Both the position numbers and the translations under genes were made by a program. Shown here one piece after another: positions 26,240-33,509 of a DNA stretch of 64,000 bases (position 1 is its first letter; every line of letters begins with the position of its first letter). Origin of the DNA: Actinobacteria bacterium UBA2272 (GTDB taxonomy: Bacteria > Actinomycetota > Coriobacteriia > Anaerosomatales > Anaerosomataceae); NCBI GenBank assembly GCA_002347725.1, contig DDXA01000004.1, positions 558,001 to 622,000 of the forward strand. The letters run 5' to 3'. The notes below the pieces were generated by a model, which saw only the letters and a program-made list of their open reading frames with translations, did not search any database and had not been told where the DNA came from.

Positions 26240-26790
26240 GCCACCTCACCGCCAGGGAGAAGCGCGCGAACCTCGACATAGGCGCGATCGAGCATCAGCC
26301 CGCACAGGGTGTAGCCAAGATCCTTGGGGCGCGGCACCTCGTCGAGGCGCTTGCCCACAAGCGCGAGGTTCAGATACGGGATGTCCGGGCACCCGCCGCC
26401 CGATGTGTTCACGATCACGCCGGTCGCTTTCTCCACGACGATCTTCATGTTCCCGGCACGCACCATCAGCCAGTCGCCGAAGTCCACCGACGTCACGAGA
26501 TCGCACACGCTCGCGGTGCCCTCGGCGTCATTCACCCACTCGCGAACGTGCACACCCGCCTCGGCGAGCACGCGTTCCGCACCGACGTGCTCGACGCGCT
26601 CGAGCGCGACCGAGAGATCGCAGCCGGCGCGCAGGTGCGGTGGCGGCGCCACAAGATGCACACCGTAGCCGGCCGTCTTGAGCGCACGCTCGGCGGCGAT
26701 CGCGTCGTTGACGGCCTCGAAGAGGAACAGCCCGAGCGCCTCCTCGGCGCCCGGGCTCGGGTCCGCGTCCTTGCGGCCGAACAGCCTCAC
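26236..26790 (-). CDS. DUF3343 (putative Se/S carrier) domain protein with a C-terminal extension
   Basis: A 184-residue protein. The N-terminal half (LFLFEAVNDAIAAERALKTAGYGVHLVAPPP and following, about residues 20-90) matches DUF3343, a putative selenium/sulfur carrier usually about 80-100 residues long. The second half (about 105-184; DWLMVRAGNMKIVVEK, GGGCPDIPYLN) is an added domain I cannot name; its Cys in GGGCPD may be functional. The GTG start overlaps the TusA-like stop (GTGA), and its end overlaps the kinase-like gene. Confidence 0.8.
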   Translation of the reverse strand: MRLFGRKDADPSPGAEEALGLFLFEAVNDAIAAERALKTAGYGVHLVAPPPHLRAGCDLSVALERVEHVGAERVLAEAGVHVREWVNDAEGTASVCDLVTSVDFGDWLMVRAGNMKIVVEKATGVIVNTSGGGCPDIPYLNLALVGKRLDEVPRPKDLGYTLCGLMLDRAYVEVRALLPGGEVA

Positions 26791-26996
26791 GCGCGAAGTC
26801 CCTTGATGCGGTACTCCTCGCCCGACTCCTCGATCGTGACCGTGTAGCCTTCGTCGGCCAGCAGGGCCGCGACGTTGGCCTTGGCGGTCCCGCTGTCGGC
26901 ATGGACGACGATCTCGGCCGGATCGCTCTCGAGCGCCTTCTTCGTATGCATCAGCGGCATCGGGCATGAGAGCCCGCGTACATCGAGTTCCTTCAT
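26787..26996 (-). CDS. TusA/YedF-family sulfurtransferase-like protein
   Basis: A 69-residue protein with the TusA core: LDVRGLSCPMPLMHTKKAL, including the CPxP motif whose Cys carries persulfide or selenide, and the last strand GEEYRIKGL. TusA relatives pass sulfur for tRNA thiolation, or in YedF-type clusters take part in selenium handling. The neighbour is a YedE-type transporter and the next gene is DUF3343, so a selenium role is the better guess. Length is typical for TusA alone; YedF proteins have a second domain, here possibly supplied by the separate DUF3343 protein. Confidence 0.9.
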   Translation of the reverse strand: MKELDVRGLSCPMPLMHTKKALESDPAEIVVHADSGTAKANVAALLADEGYTVTIEESGEEYRIKGLRA

Positions 26997-27015
26997 AGTG
27001 CGTCCCTTTCTTCCA

Positions 27016-28257
27016 CTATGCGGTTGTGCGGGAGCCGAAGACAGCCACCGCGACGAGGACGACTGCCATCACGCCGAGTGCCGGCCACGCGATATCGGTA
27101 AGACCGGCCGGGGATGACGCGAGCTTGAAGAAGTGCGTGGCCCCCGCGCCCACGAGCATGCCCGCGACCGCCATGAACGAGTCGGCATCGCCCTCGGAGC
27201 CCATGATCACCTGGCGGAACGGGCATCCGCCGAGCAGGATTGCCGCGAAGGTGGCCACCGTCATCGCCGCGAAGCTGCCGAGCGCGTCGTTGTGCGCCAC
27301 GGGCTGACCGGTGAAGCCGAGGTTGTACTGACCGAAGATGAGGTTGACGACCGTCGCGCCGATCAGCAGGCCGACCACACCAAAGAGCAGGTCGAAGCGG
27401 CGCACGAGGATTGCATCGCGGATGCCTCCAATCGAGCAGAAGCGGCTGCGCTGCGCGACGACGCCGATGGCAAGACCGGCGACAAGCGAGATCCACAGCG
27501 GCGCCCGCTTACCGCCAGGCATGGGCTTGGTCTCGGCCACCTTGCCGGAGTCGGCCAGCACAGTCCCGTCGGCGGCCACCACGGCGCCGTCCACGAGCGT
27601 GGCGTCCGCGGGCTTGATCACGGTGCCGTCGGTCGTGACGACGACCTCACCCGGCACGACCGCCTTGCCGTTGGCCGGCGTGACGGTGGCCCAGTCGGGC
27701 TTGGCGCCGTACGTCGAGAGGAGCAGGAAGGCGAGCATCGCCACGCCGACGGCAGGAAGCAGCCAGCCGAGCGGCTTGGCCAGGTTCTTCGCCCGCCCCA
27801 TGTTGAAGCCTCGCTTCAGGAACACGATGCCGACGATCACGCCGGCGACGATACCCGCCACGCCCCACAGAGCGGACAGATCGCCGCCGCCAAGGCGCAG
27901 CCACGCGCGCACGGTACACCCGAGGAAGATGAGTGCGCCGGCCATGAAGATGAAACCGAGCACGAACCTGATGATCGGCTGGCTCCCGCCGCGCGGGCGG
28001 AATTCGCGCGTGACGAGTGCGGCACCCATCGCGCCTAAGATGATGCCGATGATCTCGGGCCGGATGTAGGCGACAGCGGCCTGGTTGGTCGATCCGCCAA
28101 CGAAGAAGCCCGTGATGTCGCGCAGGAAGCACGCGATACACAGGCCCATGTTGCCCGGATTCCCCTGACTCACCAGCCACGCGGCGACCGCCCCGATGAA
28201 CAGACCCGCTCCGCCGAGTATCCAGGCGGTAGGGCCGATCACACGACGCTTGGTCAT
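27016..28257 (-). CDS. yedE: YeeE/YedE-family putative selenium/sulfur-compound transporter
   Basis: A 413-residue polytopic membrane protein with two YeeE/YedE halves. Conserved cysteines sit in NMGLCIACFLRD, FLGCTVRAW, RSRFCSIGGIRD and LGGCPFRQV, as in thiosulfate and putative selenium importers. A soluble loop (about 195-245) rich in Val, Thr and Asp separates the halves, longer than in E. coli YedE. It heads the operon with the TusA-like and DUF3343 genes. A TTGACA lies upstream at 28320-28325 on the minus strand, but no well-spaced -10 is clear. Confidence 0.88.
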   Translation of the reverse strand: MTKRRVIGPTAWILGGAGLFIGAVAAWLVSQGNPGNMGLCIACFLRDITGFFVGGSTNQAAVAYIRPEIIGIILGAMGAALVTREFRPRGGSQPIIRFVLGFIFMAGALIFLGCTVRAWLRLGGGDLSALWGVAGIVAGVIVGIVFLKRGFNMGRAKNLAKPLGWLLPAVGVAMLAFLLLSTYGAKPDWATVTPANGKAVVPGEVVVTTDGTVIKPADATLVDGAVVAADGTVLADSGKVAETKPMPGGKRAPLWISLVAGLAIGVVAQRSRFCSIGGIRDAILVRRFDLLFGVVGLLIGATVVNLIFGQYNLGFTGQPVAHNDALGSFAAMTVATFAAILLGGCPFRQVIMGSEGDADSFMAVAGMLVGAGATHFFKLASSPAGLTDIAWPALGVMAVVLVAVAVFGSRTTA

Positions 28258-28439
28258 AGAACTCCCCTTTCTCGGACACGGTATAACCCCATCAGATGAT
28301 TGCTATAAGCATCGTACGGTGTCAAGCGTGAGTTCCCCGCGGGACGCACAGGCACCCGGTTAGCCGACTTCTTACCGATCCAAGCGGATAGACGACGAAA
28401 TCCGCGCTCGGCTTCTTGTATGAGGACGCCTCCCTGTGT

Positions 28440-28455
28440 ATCGTTTATCTACGAT
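28440..28455 (+). promoter_or_regulatory. Operator-like inverted repeat before arsR-acr3
   Basis: ATCGT-N6-ACGAT, a perfect 5-base inverted repeat, ends 19 bases before the arsR GTG. Size and spacing suit an ArsR dimer. The half-site differs from the TTCGA repeats of the second ars region, so the two regulators may have separate targets. Confidence 0.45.
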
Positions 28456-28474
28456 TGACGATTAAGGAGGCTCG

Positions 28475-28786
28475 GTGAACGAGGAGCAGCTGGCCACGAC
28501 AGCCAAGGCGCTCGCCCACCCCGCGCGTGTGCGTATCGTTCGGCTTCTGGCAGCGCAGAACGAATGCCGCGGCCACGACGTGTTCGCCGGACTACCGCTG
28601 GCGCAGTCGACAATCTCTCAGCACTTGCGAGTCCTCAAGGATGCCGGTGTCATCCTCTCGCACGCGATCGGCACCTCGATGGTGTACTGCCTGAACAAGC
28701 CCGTGCTCGAGGAGTTCGTGAACGCCCTGGGCGAGATCGCCTCCGACGCGGCAACATGCGACCCGGGACAAGGAGAGAGTCGATGA
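28475..28786 (+). CDS. arsR: ArsR-family metalloid-responsive repressor
   Basis: A 103-residue winged-helix repressor. AKALAHPARVRIVRLL is the ArsR alpha-1/alpha-2 signature, then the recognition helix LAQSTISQHLRVLKDAGVI and wing. Cysteines at NEC (about 31), YC and near the C-terminus (TC) could bind As(III), though the classical ELCVCDL motif is missing. GTG start with a strong AAGGAGG site. Its stop overlaps the acr3 start (ATGA). An operator-like repeat lies upstream. Confidence 0.9.
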   Translation: MNEEQLATTAKALAHPARVRIVRLLAAQNECRGHDVFAGLPLAQSTISQHLRVLKDAGVILSHAIGTSMVYCLNKPVLEEFVNALGEIASDAATCDPGQGESR

Positions 28787-29925
28787 GCGGAACCGCACCC
28801 GCAGCACCCGCCGAGAAGAAGCGCATGAGCTTCTTCGAGCGCTACCTCACGCTGTGGGTGGCGCTCTGCATCGCCGCCGGCACGTTCATCGGGAACGCCT
28901 GGCCTGGCGTGGCCGATGGACTCTCGCGCTTCACGTACGCGGAGATATCGCTGCCCGTGGCCGTCCTCATCTGGCTCATGATCTTCCCGATGATGCTGCA
29001 GATCGACTTCGCATCGATCAGGCGCGTCGGCGAACGCAAGAACGGACTGATCGTCACGACCGTGGTCAACTGGCTCATCAAGCCGTTCACGATGTTCGGT
29101 ATCGCGTGGCTGTTCTTCAACGTGATCTTCACGAACCAGATCACACCCGAACTGGCGCAGCAGTACCTCGCCGGTGCGGTGCTACTTGGCGCTGCTCCGT
29201 GCACCGCGATGGTGTTCGTATGGTCGTATCTGGCCGACGGCGATCCCGCCTACACGCTCGTGCAGGTCGCGATAAACGACCTCATCATGCTGGTGGCGTT
29301 CGTGCCCATCGTGTCGTTCCTTCTGGGCGTCGGCGGCATCCCGGTGCCATGGGACACGATGGCGCTTTCCGTCGTGCTCTTCGTGGTCGTGCCGCTCGCT
29401 GCCGGATGGCTCGTGCGCACGCGCCTGATCGCGACCAAAGGCCTCGCGTGGTTCGAGCGCGACTTCCTGCCGCGATTCGGCCCCGTCACGATCATCGCCC
29501 TGCTCGTCACCCTCGTGATCATCTTCATCTTCCAGGGTGAGATCATCGTGGACAACCCGCTTCACATCCTCCTCATCGCGATCCCGCTCACGATCCAGAC
29601 GTTCCTCATCTTCGTGATCGCCTACGGATGGTCCTGGCGTTGGAGGATCCCGCACCGCATCGGAGCGCCCGCCGGTTTCATCGGCGCCTCGAACTTCTTC
29701 GAGCTTGCGGTGGCTGTGGCGATCGCGCTGTTCGGCCTCAAGTCAGCCGCGGCGCTCGCGACCGTCGTCGGCGTGCTCGTCGAGGTGCCGGTGATGCTCT
29801 CGCTCGTATGGATCGCCAACCGCACCCGCAAGCGGTACATGGATCGCTCGGGCGAAGGGTCCGTGTGTGTGGAGCCGGTCGCCTTGGTCTCGTCTCTCGT
29901 GGAAGGCGAGGCGTGCGACTCATGA
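28783..29925 (+). CDS. acr3: ACR3-family arsenite efflux transporter
   Basis: A 380-residue transporter with ten predicted transmembrane helices that expels arsenite, driven by the membrane potential. Blocks ERYLTLWVALCIAAGTFIGN, LIWLMIFPMMLQIDF, LLGAAPCTAMVFVWSYL (with the essential Cys) and GASNFFELAVAVAIALFG are diagnostic of ACR3. ATG 28783 overlaps the arsR stop by four bases, and its own stop overlaps the phosphoesterase start, making a three-gene operon. Confidence 0.96.
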   Translation: MSGTAPAAPAEKKRMSFFERYLTLWVALCIAAGTFIGNAWPGVADGLSRFTYAEISLPVAVLIWLMIFPMMLQIDFASIRRVGERKNGLIVTTVVNWLIKPFTMFGIAWLFFNVIFTNQITPELAQQYLAGAVLLGAAPCTAMVFVWSYLADGDPAYTLVQVAINDLIMLVAFVPIVSFLLGVGGIPVPWDTMALSVVLFVVVPLAAGWLVRTRLIATKGLAWFERDFLPRFGPVTIIALLVTLVIIFIFQGEIIVDNPLHILLIAIPLTIQTFLIFVIAYGWSWRWRIPHRIGAPAGFIGASNFFELAVAVAIALFGLKSAAALATVVGVLVEVPVMLSLVWIANRTRKRYMDRSGEGSVCVEPVALVSSLVEGEACDS

Positions 29926-30725
29926 GGCGCATCGCGCTCTTCTCGGACATCCACGCGAATTCCCTTGCCCTCGATGCGGTGCTCGCTGACATCGCCTCGG
30001 CTGACCTCGAGGAGCTCTACTGTCTCGGCGATCTGGTGGGCTACGGGCCGGATCCGTCCGGCGTGGTCGCGCGCATCCGCTCGCTCGGCATCCCGACGAT
30101 CCGCGGCAACTACGACGAGGGTGTCGGCTTGCGGCGCGGCGAGTGCGGCTGCTACTACGCGACCGAACAGGCGAAGTCAGACGGCGCGGCGTCGTACGCC
30201 TTTACCGATGAGGCGCTCGACGACGCCGACCACGAGTGGCTGGCGACGCTGCCGACGGAGTTTCGCCTCGAGCACGAGGGAGCCCGCATCCTGCTCGCGC
30301 ACGGCAGCCCGCGCAAGATCAACGAGTACCTACTTCTCGACCGGAAGGACGCGCAGCTGGCAAGGCTCGCCGACCAGGCGGTAGCCGACGTCGTGTGCGT
30401 CGGGCACATCCACATCCCGTATCACCGGGTACTCACAGCCGATGACGGTCGCGCGATCCACTACGTGAGCAGCGGCTCGGTCGGCAAGCCGAAGGACGGC
30501 GACCCGCGCGCGGGATGGGTCGAGCTCGTCTTCGGCAGCAAGGCCGAGGTGAACGCAGCGTGCCCTGACGACCACGCTGCAGGACCCATAGGCGCGCCGG
30601 GCGGTGAGCGTGTGTGGCTCGGCGTGGTCGTGCATCGAGTCGCCTACGACATCGAGCGAGTTGCGCAGGCGATTGTGGCGGTCGGGCTGCCGCAAACGCT
30701 CGCCGAGGCGCTCAGGACCGGCTGA
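29922..30725 (+). CDS. Calcineurin-like metallophosphoesterase
   Basis: A 267-residue metallophosphoesterase of the YfcE/diadenosine-phosphatase-like group. Metal-binding motifs run in order: ALFSDIHANSLALDAV, YCLGDLVGYGPDP, IRGNYDEG, LLAHGSPR and VCVGHIHIPYH. Substrate unknown; a nucleotide or phosphodiester is usual. It is the third gene of the arsR-acr3 operon (ATGA overlap), which hints at a role under metalloid stress, but that is positional inference. It converges on the thioredoxin-like ORF with four bases between. Confidence 0.9.
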   Translation: MRRIALFSDIHANSLALDAVLADIASADLEELYCLGDLVGYGPDPSGVVARIRSLGIPTIRGNYDEGVGLRRGECGCYYATEQAKSDGAASYAFTDEALDDADHEWLATLPTEFRLEHEGARILLAHGSPRKINEYLLLDRKDAQLARLADQAVADVVCVGHIHIPYHRVLTADDGRAIHYVSSGSVGKPKDGDPRAGWVELVFGSKAEVNAACPDDHAAGPIGAPGGERVWLGVVVHRVAYDIERVAQAIVAVGLPQTLAEALRTG

Positions 30726-30729
30726 GCCG

Positions 30730-31086
30730 CTACCCCAGTTCGCGAATCGCCGCGCTGACGGCATCTGGGTCCAACGAACCCGTGCACGCGACTCGATCGC
30801 CCACGAGGACCAATGGCAACTCGGCTCCACTCACGAGAACGTCGACAGCAGCGTTGCGCTCAGCACCCGCAAGATGGTACAGACTCCTCTCAACGACGCA
30901 TACCGGTCTGTCGATCCGCTCTCTCAACTGTACCTCCAGCACGTGGAGGCGCCACTGCAGCGGCATCTCTCAAGTCGCTCCCTCGGCGATCTCACCGGGC
31001 AGGGACTCAGGCGTGTCGCAGCAGTCGGTTCCGCTGCCTCAACCGCAGGCCGGTTCGGACACGACCTGGATGACGATCTCTTCCAT
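30730..31086 (-). CDS. Thioredoxin-like ORF with two in-frame UGA codons: candidate selenoprotein, otherwise pseudogene
   Basis: From ATG 31086, with an AAGGAGG site four bases before it, one frame runs 118 codons to a TAG, interrupted only by UGA at codon 16 (31039-31041) and codon 39 (30970-30972). Residues before the first UGA read EEIVIQVVSEPACG, then UGA, then GSGTDCCD: a cysteine-rich redox-like site where a Cys or Sec is expected. The far part ends GAELPLVLVGDRVACTG, with the cis-proline loop of thioredoxin folds, resembling ArsD and small redox proteins. It starts 17 bases after ccdA, as the last gene of the operon. A SECIS-like hairpin follows the second UGA. Two nonsense mutations in a decayed gene would look the same. 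Confidence 0.5.
30933..30949 (-). other. SECIS-like hairpin after the second UGA
   Basis: On the minus strand CCUCCA-CGUGC-UGGAGG forms a perfect 6-base stem with a 5-base loop containing G in its first two positions. It starts 20 bases after the UGA at 30970-30972, within the window used by bacterial SECIS elements (loop roughly 16-37 bases from the UGA). The first UGA has no equally good hairpin. Confidence 0.35.
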
Positions 31087-31103
31087 ACATCCTCCTTTGG
31101 ACA

Positions 31104-31820
31104 TCATGCAAGATAGATCAGGTACGCAGCCGCGCCCAGCAGGCCGACGCCACCGATCCTGGTGAGCACAGGCGTCAGGCGCGACACCTTTCGCATCAGA
31201 CCGAGTGAGCCTGAGGCGAGACCGAGCATCAACAGGGGCACGCCCTTGCCGAGTCCGTACACGAACAGCAGTGCACCGCCCTTGGCGGCGCTGCCGGTTG
31301 TCGCGGCGATCGCCGCGATAGCCGCCAGGATCGGCGTCGAGCATGGGGACGCGACGAGACCGAACAACATCCCGAATGTGAAGGCACCGATGATGCCGCG
31401 CCTCTCGGGTCGCTTCATCGGCAACAGGGCGTTGAGTCTGTCCACCGGAAGATCGATCAGGTCCAGCATCTGCAGCGCGATGATCACGCAGATCGCCGCG
31501 ATCACGTAGTACGCCCACGCGCCGAACATGAGTGCGCGCCCGAGGAATCCTGCGACTGCGCCGATGGCCGCGAACACGACGCTCATCCCGAGCACGAAGA
31601 CCATCGAGAGCCCCAGCGCTCGAACGAGAAGCGCACGAGGCTCCTCGGCCGGGGCGTCGCGCGTGACCATCCCGGTGACATAGCCGAAGACCGCGGGCAA
31701 CATCGGCAGGATGCACGGGCCGAACCCCGCCACGAGACCGCCCAGGAAAGCGACGCCGAACGCCGCGATACCGCCGACGTTCCCGGAAGTCAGGCCGGAT
31801 GCCAGGCTCTCGATGTTCAC
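31104..31820 (-). CDS. ccdA: CcdA/DsbD-type transmembrane thiol-electron carrier
   Basis: A 238-residue membrane protein with six helices of the DsbD/CcdA family, which carries electrons from cytosolic thioredoxin to the outside. The conserved cysteines lie in GFGPCILPMLPAVFGY and GLVASPCSTPILAAI. Its start overlaps the membrane-anchored thioredoxin gene (ATGA), its likely partner, and the UGA-containing thioredoxin-like ORF follows 17 bases later. In this operon it probably keeps an extracytoplasmic thiol protein reduced. Confidence 0.92.
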   Translation of the reverse strand: MNIESLASGLTSGNVGGIAAFGVAFLGGLVAGFGPCILPMLPAVFGYVTGMVTRDAPAEEPRALLVRALGLSMVFVLGMSVVFAAIGAVAGFLGRALMFGAWAYYVIAAICVIIALQMLDLIDLPVDRLNALLPMKRPERRGIIGAFTFGMLFGLVASPCSTPILAAIAAIAATTGSAAKGGALLFVYGLGKGVPLLMLGLASGSLGLMRKVSRLTPVLTRIGGVGLLGAAAYLIYLA

Positions 31821-32365
31821 CGGGCCTGCACCAGTGCGTCCAGGTAGGCGCGCATCTGCGCGTCGCCCATCGCCCCGGTGAACGAGTCAACCACTTCGGC
31901 ACCGCCTGCCGAGAGGAAGAACGATGTCGGAATGTACTGGAACGCGAAGTTCGCGGCCAGCTGCTGACCTGACGGGTCGTCCGTGATGGCGTTGACGAAG
32001 ACGACATCGCCCTCGTAGTCGGGCAGCACCTCGTCGGCAACCGACGATATCTCGACACACGGTTCACATGTGAGCGAGTGGAAGAGCACGTAGATCGGCT
32101 TGCCCGATGCCACCGCCGCATCGTAGTCGACAGCAGCGTCATTGCGGACCGAGGTGATGGTCGTGCCGGCCGGGGCGCCCTCGGAAGCGGGCGATGGTGC
32201 GGTCCCCACGCCATCGCTCACCAGCTTGATCGCGACGAAGCCAATGAACACGGCGACCACCAGAAGTGCGATCGGGCCTTTCGAGCGGCCGGTCGCCGTG
32301 GGCGCATCGTCCGGGGATTTCTCCTCCATCGGGGTCGTTCGTGCAGGTTGTGAGTTCTTACTCAT
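31817..32365 (-). CDS. Membrane-anchored thioredoxin-domain protein
   Basis: A 182-residue protein: a short charged N-terminus, one transmembrane anchor (about 31-50, IALLVVAVFIGFVAIKLV), then a thioredoxin domain facing outward with the active site LTCEPCVEI and a later YIPTSFFL cis-proline loop. It would exchange thiols with CcdA, encoded next with a four-base overlap. Its start lies inside the end of the half-permease gene (8-base overlap). Confidence 0.88.
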   Translation of the reverse strand: MSKNSQPARTTPMEEKSPDDAPTATGRSKGPIALLVVAVFIGFVAIKLVSDGVGTAPSPASEGAPAGTTITSVRNDAAVDYDAAVASGKPIYVLFHSLTCEPCVEISSVADEVLPDYEGDVVFVNAITDDPSGQQLAANFAFQYIPTSFFLSAGGAEVVDSFTGAMGDAQMRAYLDALVQAR

Positions 32366-32909
32366 CGATCACGATCCCTTCGCTAGATTCGATAGCGGCA
32401 GCAGAGCGATGGATGCCCATCACCCATTCCAGCAGATAGCCGATCGGGATTGCAGCAAGTGCGACCAGCGCGATGCGCGCGGCGGAGAAGCGCAGGCCCA
32501 GCATGCCTATCTCCATCGGCACCATGGGTACCTTGACCGCCCATGCGGCAAGTACCGCACCAATGACGGCCCATCTGGCGCCGTGCTCGCGTACCGCTTT
32601 CAGGAGCGGGAAGATCACGTACACAGGGCCGACGAGGATGGTTCCGGCGAGACTCGCGATCGCGACCGCCTTTATCCCGCCACCCCTGCCGAGCACGGCT
32701 GCGATCTTCTTCTTGTCCACCCACACGTTGAAGAGGCCCAGCGCCGTGAACACCGCCGCGATGATCGGCAGGATGCCGAGGAATGCCCGCCACCCAACAG
32801 CAAGAGCCTGAAGCGCCTTGTCCGGGGCGACGGCGAACGCCCACACGTAGAGCACGACAGACAGCACGAATAGCAGCTCGTCCCTCATCCACTCAAGCAG
32901 CCGCTTCAC
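32358..32909 (-). CDS. Half-size permease, partner B
   Basis: A 183-residue membrane protein with about four or five helices. The segment GTILVGPVYVIFPLLKAVREHGARWAV, then WAVKVPMVPMEIGMLGLRFSAARIAL (shown in parts) lines up with the other half-permease next to it (AAGPPVAAYPIAASLLKSGA, then VSLPFEARTFGPRFALARNAL). Both resemble one half of the COG0701/ArsP permease fold. GTG 32909 overlaps the stop of partner A (GTGA), so the pair is made together and probably forms a heterodimer. Substrate unknown. Confidence 0.75.
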   Translation of the reverse strand: MKRLLEWMRDELLFVLSVVLYVWAFAVAPDKALQALAVGWRAFLGILPIIAAVFTALGLFNVWVDKKKIAAVLGRGGGIKAVAIASLAGTILVGPVYVIFPLLKAVREHGARWAVIGAVLAAWAVKVPMVPMEIGMLGLRFSAARIALVALAAIPIGYLLEWVMGIHRSAAAIESSEGIVIDE

Positions 32910-33394
32910 AGAACCCACCCCATCAGCAGCCCGATGATCATCGCGAATACGAATGAGAGCGCGTTGCGCGCGAGAGCGAACCTCGGACCGAACGTCCGCG
33001 CCTCGAACGGAAGCGAGACGAAGCCCACCAGTGTCCACGACACGATGAATGCCGCCACCGCAGGCGCCCATGCTCCACTCTTGAGGAGTGAGGCCGCAAT
33101 CGGATAGGCGGCCACCGGAGGCCCGGCGGCGACCGAGCCCAGCGCGCTTCCTGCGAGCAATGACATAAACCCGCCCTGAGATCCCAGCACGCGTTCGATG
33201 AACGCCGGGGGCACGAAGACGTCGAGAAGTCCGACAAGTCCGAACACCCCGGCGAACGTAAGCGCGACACCGCGGAGCGCCTTCAGGCCTCCTTGCGCTG
33301 CCGTGCGGGCCTTGTCATGGCTCTTCGCGTACGTGTACGCGAACCCGATCGCTGCCAGAACCAGGTAGGCGTAGCCGATGTAGCGCTCGAGCAT
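32906..33394 (-). CDS. Half-size permease, partner A
   Basis: A 162-residue membrane protein with about four helices. Its GSALGSVAAGPPVAAYPIA segment and the later SLPFEARTFGPRFALARNAL match partner B position by position, indicating an ancient duplication. It lacks the TPFCSCSS motif of the full ArsP-like protein upstream in the operon. Start ATG is one base after the stop of a 26-codon ORF. Likely a subunit of a two-part transporter for a metalloid or thiol compound; the substrate is inference from context. Confidence 0.75.
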   Translation of the reverse strand: MLERYIGYAYLVLAAIGFAYTYAKSHDKARTAAQGGLKALRGVALTFAGVFGLVGLLDVFVPPAFIERVLGSQGGFMSLLAGSALGSVAAGPPVAAYPIAASLLKSGAWAPAVAAFIVSWTLVGFVSLPFEARTFGPRFALARNALSFVFAMIIGLLMGWVL

Positions 33395-33395
33395 C

Positions 33396-33476
33396 CTAGT
33401 CCCCGGCTTTCAGCGGCACGAGAGCGATGGACACTGCGGAGGCAGCGGGGCTCTCCGGGATGCTCGGACTATCCAT
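33396..33476 (-). CDS. Possible 26-residue peptide between permease genes
   Basis: ATG 33476 follows a GAAGGAAGG site; the frame runs 26 codons (starts MDSPSIPESPAASAV) and stops at TAG one base before the half-permease A start. Operon-like spacing and the ribosome site support it. It resembles nothing I know. It may be a leader that couples translation rather than a functional peptide. Confidence 0.35.
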   Translation of the reverse strand: MDSPSIPESPAASAVSIALVPLKAGD

Positions 33477-33509
33477 ACAGCGCCTTCCTTCGTCTGAGGT
33501 GAAGCGTAC

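Noticed and set aside
31104..31820. CcdA as a cytochrome c maturation locus.
   Set aside because: No heme lyase, CcsA/CcsB or c-type cytochrome nearby; the context is a permease/thioredoxin operon.
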